In this document: positions 39,667 to 45,964 of the stretch, in pieces | Numbering within the stretch: the stretch's first letter is position 1 | How the letters are laid out: every line of letters starts with the position of its first letter | From: Actinophytocola sp. | GTDB taxonomy: Bacteria; Actinomycetota; Actinomycetes; Mycobacteriales; Pseudonocardiaceae | Assembly: GCA_009377475.1 (NCBI GenBank) | Contig: WHTY01000002.1 | Location: 1 to 64,000 of the forward strand | Direction: 5' to 3' | Length of the DNA: 64,000 bases | Notes under the pieces: generated by a model | Databases searched by the model: none | Seen by the model: only the letters and a program-made list of their open reading frames with translations | What the model was told of the DNA's origin: nothing | Position numbers and translations under genes: made by a program

Positions 39667-40116
39667 TCAGAGCGGCACGACGTCGATGGCGTGATCGAAC
39701 CGCGCGAAGTCGCCGACGTTGAGCGTCACCAGCGTGTGGACGCCGTGCGTCAGCATGGTGGCCACGATGTTCGCGTCGTGTACCTGCTTGCCCCCGCACG
39801 TCGTCGTGGTGAGTAGGTCAAGCATCCGGTCGGCGACCTTGTCGTTCTCCGCGAGCAGGTGGAGACGGTCGCGCAACGCCGTGATGTTGGCGATCGCGTC
39901 CGGTTGCGGGAGTCCCAGTCCGTTCCGTTCCACTGGCCGTGTGGCCACCGACAGGTACTCCCGCAGGATCTGGCCGCTGGTGTAGAGCACGGTGCCCCGT
40001 GCGGGCCAGTCGTCCAGTGCGGCGCGTGCGCGGTCGAACTCGGGTCTACCCGTATCGGTGGCCGACAGCAGTACGTTGGTGTCGAGGACGACGCGGTCAG
40101 CGACCTTCGTCGTCAT
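39667..40116 (-). CDS. vapC: PIN-domain toxin (VapC family)
   Basis: A 149-residue PIN-domain protein. Acidic residues of the metal site are visible: VVLDTNVLLSA near residue 9, SGQILREYLSV, and the late KQVHDANIVATMLTHGVHTLVTLNVGDFARF with DxxI and D pairs. VapC toxins cleave tRNA or rRNA. It overlaps the upstream antitoxin gene by 20 bp, which is the expected arrangement. All active-site acids appear present, so the toxin is probably functional. The RNA target cannot be inferred. Confidence 0.87.
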   Translation of the reverse strand: MTTKVADRVVLDTNVLLSATDTGRPEFDRARAALDDWPARGTVLYTSGQILREYLSVATRPVERNGLGLPQPDAIANITALRDRLHLLAENDKVADRMLDLLTTTTCGGKQVHDANIVATMLTHGVHTLVTLNVGDFARFDHAIDVVPL

Positions 40117-40327
40117 AGATGTCCTCTCGCCGCCACGTTGCGGTTACCGATGTCCTGGTCGTGGCCAGCTGGATGGGTCGCGGCGGCTGCGCTGGGGCGG
40201 ATTCCGCAGCCGCATTCTCGAGGATGTCCAGTAGCTCTTGCTGCATTGATCTCCCATGTCGCGCCGCGCGCTCCCGCAATGCGGCGAGCGTCGGCTCCGG
40301 CACGTTCCGGATATGGATGGCGGGCAT
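40097..40327 (-). CDS. vapB: Antitoxin partner of the PIN toxin (FitA/VapB-like)
   Basis: A 76-residue protein starting MPAIHIRNVPEPTLAALRERAARHGRSMQQELLDILENAA, a ribbon-helix-helix of the FitA type. The C-terminal part (TSVTATWRREDIYDDEGR) is the likely toxin-binding tail. It overlaps vapC by 20 bp. A dyad immediately upstream of the start is a good autoregulatory operator. Confidence 0.87.
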   Translation of the reverse strand: MPAIHIRNVPEPTLAALRERAARHGRSMQQELLDILENAAAESAPAQPPRPIQLATTRTSVTATWRREDIYDDEGR

Positions 40328-40331
40328 GTGT

Positions 40332-40357
40332 CGATGATAGCGCTATCGCTAGCATCG
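40332..40357. promoter_or_regulatory. Operator-like dyad upstream of vapB
   Basis: The core GATAGCGCTATC (40336-40347) is a perfect 12-bp palindrome; the wider CGATG...CATCG arms (40332-40357) extend it. It lies 5 bp upstream of the antitoxin ATG, the expected place for ribbon-helix-helix autorepression, and the spacing suggests a leaderless or nearly leaderless mRNA. Confidence 0.65.
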
Positions 40358-40366
40358 GTCGAACTG

Positions 40367-41479
40367 TTACAACTCCCCGAACGCCCGCTCGGCGGTGCGG
40401 ACGAGCAATGCCAGCTTGCGGCGTTGATCCTCGATGCTGAGGGCGTTGCCCAGCAGCGACGTCGCGAAGCCGCATTGAGTGCCGAGCGCGAGCCGGTCCC
40501 GGCCGATCACGTCGCTCGCCTCGCGGATGCGCGCCAGCAGCGCGTCCTCGGCTTCCAGCTCGGGCCGTTTCGTCGTGATCAGCCCGAGCACCACCGTCGT
40601 GTCGTCGGGCGCGAGTCGCAGTGGCGCGAAGTCCCCGGAGCGTTCGTCGTCGTACTCCAGCAGCAGGCGGTCGGCGTCCACGGTGCCGAACAGTTCGTGG
40701 GCGATCGCGTCGTAGCCGCCGGACACCAGCCACCGGCTCTGTTGGTTGCCCCGGCACAGGTGAAACCCAGCGGTGGCGGGCCGAGCCGCCGCGATGACCG
40801 CATTGTCGAGTTCGACGCCGTACGCCAACCACCGCTCGGCGGGCCAGCCGCGCCGCTCGTAGAAGTCGCGCCACGCCGGGTCCACCAGCAGCGGGTAGTG
40901 CGGCGCGTCGAGCTGCACGTACTGGCACCCCAGCCGCACCAGCTCCCGCACCTCGTCGCACAGGATCTGCGTGACGTCGCCCAGGAAGTCGTCCAGCGTG
41001 CGGTACGGCCCTCGCTCCGGCGACCACAGGCTCGCGAACAGCGTCGGGCTCGGCAGCGTCACCTTCGCGGTCACGTCGTCGGCACACGAGCGCAGGAACG
41101 TGAACTCCTCGGCGGCCAGGTTGCGGCGTTTCCGCAGCGGACCGGTGACGGCGAGGTCGGCGGGCCGGTCCAGGCTGGTGTCCCCGAACTCGTCGGAACG
41201 CCACTTGCCCCACAGCCAGGCGTCCAACCCCGCGCCGGTGATGCCGTCCACGGACGCGGCCAGCTCGCTCTGGAACGACTCGCGGCGCAACTCGCCGTCG
41301 GTGACCACCGGCATCCCGACGTCGTGCTGCAGTGCGACGACCTCCCGGACGGCCCGGTCCTCGATCCCCTTGAACTCGGCGGCGGACAGGGTGCCGTCGG
41401 CGTACGCCGATCGGGCGATCAGCAGGTAGTCCGGTCGGAGTAGGCTGCCGACGTGCTCCGCGCGGGCAGTGACGGTCAT
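40367..41479 (-). CDS. MetE C-terminal-domain-like methyltransferase
   Basis: A 370-residue protein resembling the catalytic (C-terminal) half of cobalamin-independent methionine synthase, as in YxjG/YxjH. Features are AEHVGSLLRPDYLL, VTDGELRRESF near residue 62, the zinc-region LGCQYVQLDAPHYPLL and FHLCRGNQQSRW with the expected His and Cys, and RLALGTQCGFATSL. It may transfer a methyl group from a methylated donor to homocysteine or a related thiol. Full-length metE lies 4.5 kb away. Its start is only 22 bp from the divergent B12-binding-type gene, so both messages probably have very short leaders. Confidence 0.82.
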   Translation of the reverse strand: MTVTARAEHVGSLLRPDYLLIARSAYADGTLSAAEFKGIEDRAVREVVALQHDVGMPVVTDGELRRESFQSELAASVDGITGAGLDAWLWGKWRSDEFGDTSLDRPADLAVTGPLRKRRNLAAEEFTFLRSCADDVTAKVTLPSPTLFASLWSPERGPYRTLDDFLGDVTQILCDEVRELVRLGCQYVQLDAPHYPLLVDPAWRDFYERRGWPAERWLAYGVELDNAVIAAARPATAGFHLCRGNQQSRWLVSGGYDAIAHELFGTVDADRLLLEYDDERSGDFAPLRLAPDDTTVVLGLITTKRPELEAEDALLARIREASDVIGRDRLALGTQCGFATSLLGNALSIEDQRRKLALLVRTAERAFGEL

Positions 41480-41501
41480 ACGTCGAGGCTACGGTGGGGG
41501 C

Positions 41502-42398
41502 ATGCGGATCGTGTCGCTGTTGCCATCGGCCACCGAGATCGTCTTCGCGCTCGGCGCGGGTGACGACCTCGTCGGGGTGACGGTCGAGTGCGACTACCCG
41601 CCCGAGGCGCGGGACCGGCGCATCGTGTCGACCAGCACGCTGCCCGACGGACTGTCCGCCGCCGAGATCGACGCGGTGGTCGCCCAGCGCACGGCGGCAG
41701 GGGAGGACGTCTACCGGCTTGATCAGGACGCGCTCGCCGACCTCGACGCCGACCTGGTGCTCACCCAGGACCTGTGCGCGGTGTGCTCCGTCGACGTCAG
41801 CCGAGTGCGCCACGCGCTCGACTTCCTCGGCAGCTCGGCGGACGTCGTCAACGTCGATCCCCGCACGCTGCCAGAAGTGTTCGAGTCCATCCGCGCCATC
41901 GGTACCGCCATCGGTCGGACGTCCCAGGCCGAGCGGCTGGTGCGGGAGTTGACCGAGCGGCTGGACGCCATCCACGACACCGTGGCGGGCCGTCGCCGCG
42001 TGCCCACGCTGGTGCTGGAGTGGACCGACCCGCCGTACGCGCCGGGGCACTGGATCCCGGACATGGTGACGGCGGCGGGCGGCGACTGCGTGCTCGGCCG
42101 GGCCGGCGAGCGCTCGCTGCGCACCGACTGGGACGCCGTCGCGACGTCCGGGGCCGCGGTGGTGGTCGCCGCGCCGTGCGGCTTCGACCTGGCCGACTCC
42201 GCCGCGCTCGCCGCCGACGTCGTTGATCGCGAGGTGCTGGGCGCGGGGCTGCCGGTGTGGGCGGTGGACGCGAACGCGTTCTTCGTGCGCCCTGGTCCCC
42301 GGCTCGTGGACGGCGTGGCGGTGCTGGCGACCATCCTGCATTCGGAGGTCGTCGGCGCGCCGGATCCCAGCCACGCCCGCGCGGTGCGCGCGGCGTAG
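41502..42398 (+). CDS. BtuF-like periplasmic-binding-fold protein without signal peptide
   Basis: A 298-residue protein starting MRIVSLLPSATEIVFALGAGDDLVGVTVECDYPPEAR, the classic BtuF/helical-backbone binding domain (ABC-type cobalamin or iron-chelate binding). Other conserved points are DLVLTQDLCAVCSVD and PTLVLEWTDPPYAPGHWIPDMV. No signal peptide or lipobox is present and no permease or ATPase follows, so it is probably a cytoplasmic member annotated elsewhere as cobalamin-binding protein; its role is unknown. It is divergent from the MetE-like gene, a suggestive pairing of B12 and methionine functions. Confidence 0.8.
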   Translation: MRIVSLLPSATEIVFALGAGDDLVGVTVECDYPPEARDRRIVSTSTLPDGLSAAEIDAVVAQRTAAGEDVYRLDQDALADLDADLVLTQDLCAVCSVDVSRVRHALDFLGSSADVVNVDPRTLPEVFESIRAIGTAIGRTSQAERLVRELTERLDAIHDTVAGRRRVPTLVLEWTDPPYAPGHWIPDMVTAAGGDCVLGRAGERSLRTDWDAVATSGAAVVVAAPCGFDLADSAALAADVVDREVLGAGLPVWAVDANAFFVRPGPRLVDGVAVLATILHSEVVGAPDPSHARAVRAA

Positions 42399-42471
42399 CA
42401 ATGGACTCCGGGATCATGCGGCGAGCGGTCTTCGCCGGTGGAGCGGATTCCGGATCCGGACTTCCCAGTTC

Positions 42472-42555
42472 GTGTCCTGCATTCAGAACGCTGTGTTCGT
42501 CATTCACGACGCCGTGTTCTGCGCTCAGGACGCTGTGTTCCGCATTCGGAACGCG
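42472..42555. repeat. Tandem array of four 21-bp mini-hairpins
   Basis: Four consecutive 21-bp units (42472-42492, 42493-42513, 42514-42534, 42535-42555) follow the pattern GTGTTC..CATTC..GAACGC. Each unit is a small inverted repeat around CATT or GCTC; unit 4 has a perfect GTTCCG/CGGAAC stem, unit 3 pairs with one G-U, unit 1 has one mismatch, unit 2 pairs TCGT/ACGA. The stem letters differ between units but stay paired. It occupies the gap between two convergent genes. Confidence 0.8.
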
Positions 42556-42599
42556 GCGGCGAGCCGTTCGCGGAGCGCGAACACCGGAGATTGGGCCAC

Positions 42600-43805
42600 T
42601 CAGCCAGGCAGAAACTCCCCGATTCCGGCCAGCAGCCGATCGACGTCGTCGTCATTCGTATACGACGCCATGCCGATACGTAAGCCGCCGGAGTCGCCCA
42701 AACCGAGCCATCGGGACGCCTCGATCGCATAAAACGATCCAGACGGCGCATGCACATCCCGGTCCGCCAGGAAGCGATACGCGTCGCGGGTGTCGTGGTG
42801 CGCGAAGGTGACCAGCAACGTCGGCGTGCGGTCGCTCGCGCGGGAGCGAATGGCGAACCCGTCGAACGCGGACAGCCCCTGCTCGACCCGCGCGCACAGC
42901 CGGTCCTCGTGCTCGGCCATCGCGGCGTACGCGGCGGCGAGCCGGTCACGACGACTACCCGTCGCCTCCGGAACGAGCCCGGCGAGGAAGTCCACGGCGG
43001 CGCGGGTGCCCGCCAGTAGCTCGTACGGCAACGTCCCCAGCTCGAACCGCTCCGGAACCGCGTCGGTCGACGGCAGCAACTTGTCCGGCCAGAGCGTCTC
43101 CAGCAGGTCCGGCGGGGCCGCGACGACGCCATGGTGCGAGCCGAGGAACTTGTACGGCGAGCAGGTGAAGAAGTCCGCGCCGAGCCGTTCGACGTCGACC
43201 AGCGCGTGCGCCGTGTAGTGCACCCCGTCCACATACAGCAGCGCGCCAGCCCGATGGACGTCGGCGGCGATCTCCGCGACGGCGGGCCGCGTGCCAATCA
43301 GGTTGGACGCCGCCGTGACGGCCACCAGCCGGGTGCGGTCCGACAGCACCGCGCGTACGTGCTCCGGCGTGAGCTCGCCGGTGACTGGGTCGAACTCCGC
43401 CCACCGCACGGTCGCGCCCGCCCGCTCGGCGGCCTGCACCCACGGCCGGACGTTGGCGTCGTGGTCGAGCCGTGAGACGACCACCTCGTCGCTGGGTGAC
43501 CACGTCTTCGCGAGCGCGCGGGATACGTCGTAGGTGAGCTGGGTGGCGCTGCGCCCGAACACGATCCCCGACGGCGACGCGCCGAGCAGGTCCGCCATCG
43601 CCGCCCGCGCCTCGGTGACGATCGCGTCCGCGTTCCGCTCGCCCGGCAGGCGACTGCCCCGATTCGACAGTGGACGCGCCAGCGCTTCGCTGATCGCGTC
43701 GATCACGGGCTGCGGCGTCTGCGTGCCGCCCGGCCCGTCGAAGTGGGCGATCCCGGCGGCGAGCGCGGGGACCTGGGCACGGATCGCGGCGACGTCGTAC
43801 GGCAC
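42600..43805 (-). CDS. Cysteine-desulfurase-like PLP enzyme (class V aminotransferase fold)
   Basis: A ~401-residue protein. Recognisable parts are the N-terminal FDGPGGTQTPQPVIDAISEAL, GIVFGRSATQLTYDVSRALA, RLDHDANVRPWVQAAERAGA, LYVDGVHYTAHALVDV (Asp for the pyridine nitrogen) and the PLP lysine in FFTCSPYKFLGSHHGV. It matches the cysteine-desulfurase-like subfamily that is separate from IscS/SufS; the physiological substrate is unknown. GTG 43805 has TAGGAG at good spacing; GTG 43811 partly overlaps that site. The downstream gap holds the 21-bp hairpin array. Confidence 0.83.
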   Translation of the reverse strand: MPYDVAAIRAQVPALAAGIAHFDGPGGTQTPQPVIDAISEALARPLSNRGSRLPGERNADAIVTEARAAMADLLGASPSGIVFGRSATQLTYDVSRALAKTWSPSDEVVVSRLDHDANVRPWVQAAERAGATVRWAEFDPVTGELTPEHVRAVLSDRTRLVAVTAASNLIGTRPAVAEIAADVHRAGALLYVDGVHYTAHALVDVERLGADFFTCSPYKFLGSHHGVVAAPPDLLETLWPDKLLPSTDAVPERFELGTLPYELLAGTRAAVDFLAGLVPEATGSRRDRLAAAYAAMAEHEDRLCARVEQGLSAFDGFAIRSRASDRTPTLLVTFAHHDTRDAYRFLADRDVHAPSGSFYAIEASRWLGLGDSGGLRIGMASYTNDDDVDRLLAGIGEFLPG

Positions 43806-43885
43806 GGACACTCCTACGGGTGCGGGTGGTGATCAACGAACGACGGTATCCGGCCAACCGTGTGCGGGAAAAGCCCGGCAGGACA

Positions 43886-44385
43886 TCAGCCGACGACGGC
43901 GTGCCGCACCTCGGCGTAGCGGTCCCTGATCAGCTGACCGGCGTCGTCAACGCCGGAGAACACGCTGGCGTGACGCAGCGGCCAGTCCGGCGGCTCCGGC
44001 GTGCCGGTCGAGGCCGTCGAGGTCCGTGCCGAGCATGCGGGCCGTCGCGCCAAGCACCCGCGCGGCGTTGAGCGTGCACACCAGCGGCAGGAACCGGCCG
44101 GTCGCGTCCGCGAACCCCGCGACGGTGCCGCTCGCGTCGGCCACCGAGCCGGGATGGACGGCGAACACCGTGCCGCTGGTGCCGATGGAGACGACGACGT
44201 CGCCGGGCCGAGTGCGGCGCCCGAGCGCGGCGCCCGTGTTGTCGCTGGTGCCAGGCGCGACCACCGCGCCCGTGTCGAGCTCACCGACCACTTCGGACGG
44301 TGCGGTGACCCGGGGCAGCGCCACGTGTGTGCCGAAGGCGAGGGACACGACGTCGTGCCGGTACGCGCGTTCGGCGGGGGACGGC
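43886..44385 (-). pseudogene. Xylulokinase/FGGY-kinase remnant
   Basis: Only the middle of an FGGY carbohydrate kinase is readable: LPRVTAPSEVVGELDTGAVV, then DVVVSIGTSGTVFAVHPG and GRFLPLVCTLNAARVLGATA. The N-terminal half is missing beyond about 44385. After GTDLDGLDRHA the sequence jumps, out of frame, to a plausible kinase C-terminus (DDAGQLIRDRYAEVRHAVVG, ending at 43886), so about 150 residues have been deleted there too. It cannot encode an enzyme. It abuts, head to head, another 5'-truncated gene. Confidence 0.75.
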
Positions 44386-44829
44386 GCGCTCGTGGGCGTC
44401 GTCGTGGACCCGGCGCATGGCGAGACGTTCACCGCGATACGCGGCGACGGTGCCTATCGCAACGGCGAACCACCGCGGGTGAACCAGCGTGTCGGTGCCG
44501 CGATGGCGTTGGTCGGCACCGGCTTCTCGTACCAGCGGGAGTCGCGGCACCGGCAGGGTGAGCTGGTGGCGCGGCTGCTGCCGATGGTGCGGGACGCGCG
44601 CCGCACCGGTTCGTGCGCGGAGGACCTGTGCGCGGTCGCGGCGGGACGTCTCGACGCCTTCCTGGAGGACGAGCTCGCGCCGTGGTACTGGGCGGTTGGC
44701 GCCCTCATCGCGCGGGAAGCCGGTGCGACCGTCAGCCTGCTCCGGGAGGGTGCCGACAAGCCCGGGTTGCTGGTGGCCGCGCCGACGCTGCACCGGGAGT
44801 TGGCGGGACTGATCGACAGCCCGGTGTGA
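44386..44829 (+). pseudogene. Inositol-monophosphatase-family remnant (5' truncated)
   Basis: The readable part begins GALVGVVVDPAHGETFTAIRGDGAYRNG and continues with VALVGTGFSYQRESR-like sequence, TGSCAEDLCAVAAGRLDAFLE and WAVGALIAREAGATVSLL, then stops at TGA 44827-44829. The first ~110 residues with the metal-binding DPIDGT region are absent. The late catalytic motif usually written WDxAAG reads WYWAVG, so the metal-binding Asp is also lost. There is no start codon context of its own. Confidence 0.75.
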
Positions 44830-44907
44830 TTCCCGGTGCGTATCGCACGCTCGATCCGTCCGGCGGGTCGGCGTCATAAGCCGTACCGCGCCAGGTATGC
44901 TCAAGCG

Positions 44908-44932
44908 CGAGGTGCCGGGAGTTGGCACCTCG
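44908..44932. other. 9-bp hairpin downstream of the phosphatase remnant
   Basis: CGAGGTGCC-GGGAGTT-GGCACCTCG, a perfect stem followed by TTGTGGGG. It could terminate transcription from the left or form part of the leader of the coiled-coil gene at 45071. The rest of the 241-bp gap shows nothing else. Confidence 0.5.
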
Positions 44933-45070
44933 TTGTGGGGAAGCCCGTAGAGCCGATTGTGTCCGTCCGGGCTTCGCAGGAGATCGCATCCGCGCCAACG
45001 GCTGGCGCGTGCGAGCGCTCCTGCCAGCAAACCCACTGCCGCCACGGCGGCCTGACGGATAGGATGGCTC

Positions 45071-45571
45071 ATGTCCAATGGTCTCAAAGACCTGGAATGG
45101 CGAGTAACCAAACTCGAGGATCAAACACGGATAGCGGCGAGTGACGCGGCCGAAGCGCGGCTACTCGCTCGCGCGGCTGATCGGGATGTGTCGAACATGC
45201 ATGCAGCGGTACTGGCCAACCAAAATCTGATCAACGCGCTGCGTCAGACACAGCTCGAACAAGACATGAAGCTGACGGCAGTCGACGCCAAGGTCGACAA
45301 CCTGACTGGGGTCGTCGCCGAGCAGGGCATGGTGTTGTCGGAGCACACCGCGACGCTTGCGCAGCACTCGACGATCCTGGATCAGCACACCGCGACGCTG
45401 GCGGAACACGGCCAGAAGCTGGACGCGCTGAACGACCGGGTCGACGCGCTCGACGCGAAGGTCGACGAGTTGGACGCGAAGGTCGACGAGAAGTTCGACT
45501 CGCTGGACAAGAAGATCGACAGTCGGTTCGAGGAGGTCGTGGCGCTGCTGCGGCAACGCACCGACGCCTAG
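45071..45571 (+). CDS. Coiled-coil hypothetical protein
   Basis: A 166-residue, acidic, cysteine-free protein that is almost entirely heptad repeat. The middle has EHTATLAQHSTILDQHTATL, an approximate 7-residue repeat of (E/Q)HxxTL; the C-terminal third is VDALDAKVDELDAKVDEKFD, then DSLDKKIDSRFEEVVALL. It should form a long parallel coiled coil. Similar short proteins in actinobacteria have no known function. GC content is lower than in the neighbours. A strong hairpin starts 7 bp after the stop. Confidence 0.75.
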   Translation: MSNGLKDLEWRVTKLEDQTRIAASDAAEARLLARAADRDVSNMHAAVLANQNLINALRQTQLEQDMKLTAVDAKVDNLTGVVAEQGMVLSEHTATLAQHSTILDQHTATLAEHGQKLDALNDRVDALDAKVDELDAKVDEKFDSLDKKIDSRFEEVVALLRQRTDA

Positions 45572-45577
45572 CGGGTA

Positions 45578-45626
45578 GCCGGTGTGTGGTGGCCGGGCTA
45601 TTCCGGCCAGGCCACCACACACCGGC
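45578..45626 (+). terminator. 17-bp hairpin behind the coiled-coil gene
   Basis: GCCGGTGTGTGGTGGCC (45578-45594) pairs perfectly with 45610-45626 across a 15-base loop, directly after the stop codon at 45571. Confidence 0.75.
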
Positions 45627-45644
45627 CGAACCTCGGGCCCTGTC

Positions 45645-45901
45645 ACGGCTGCACCTGGATGATCGTGGAGCCGAACGCCGGCGACCGGCTGGCGGACAAC
45701 CTCAACCCGTTCGGGCGGATCTTCTACTCCGCGTCCACGATGATCTGCGTGCCCGCCTCCAAGCGCCAGGAGGTCGGGCTCGCGCTCGGCGCGCAGGCAG
45801 GCGAGGCTCGCATCCGTGACGTCGTGGAGCGTGCGGGCTTCACCCGGTTCCGCCGGGCGACCGAGACACCGTTCAACGCCGTGTACGAAGCACGGCCGTA
45901 G
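45645..45901 (+). pseudogene. C-terminal remnant of a class-I methyltransferase
   Basis: About 85 residues match the end of an actinobacterial SAM-dependent methyltransferase family: WMIVEPNAGDRLADNLNPFG, RIFYSASTMICVPASKRQEV, GLALGAQAGEARIRDVV and FTRFRRATETPFNAVYEARP. Everything N-terminal, including the SAM-binding motifs, is missing; upstream lies only the terminator of the coiled-coil gene. An open frame from 45584 runs through but its first 20 residues derive from that hairpin. It is a relic rather than a gene. Confidence 0.7.
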
Positions 45902-45913
45902 GCGCTGACGTGC

Positions 45914-45955
45914 CGTGCTGGGTCCGTGCGGGTGACGCCGCACGGTCCCAGCACG
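45914..45955. terminator. 18-bp hairpin between convergent remnant and metE
   Basis: Arms 45914-45931 and 45938-45955 (CGTGCTGGGTCCGTGCGG and its complement) pair with one mismatch around a 6-base loop. It lies 9 bp past the metE stop and serves the minus strand. Confidence 0.75.
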
Positions 45956-45964
45956 CATGTGGCG

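Noticed and set aside
42472-42555. CRISPR array
   Set aside because: Units are contiguous with no spacers, and no cas genes are in the window.
43886-45901. An insertion sequence or prophage explaining the cluster of gene fragments
   Set aside because: No transposase, integrase, terminal inverted repeats or tRNA attachment site was found; simple deletions explain the junctions.
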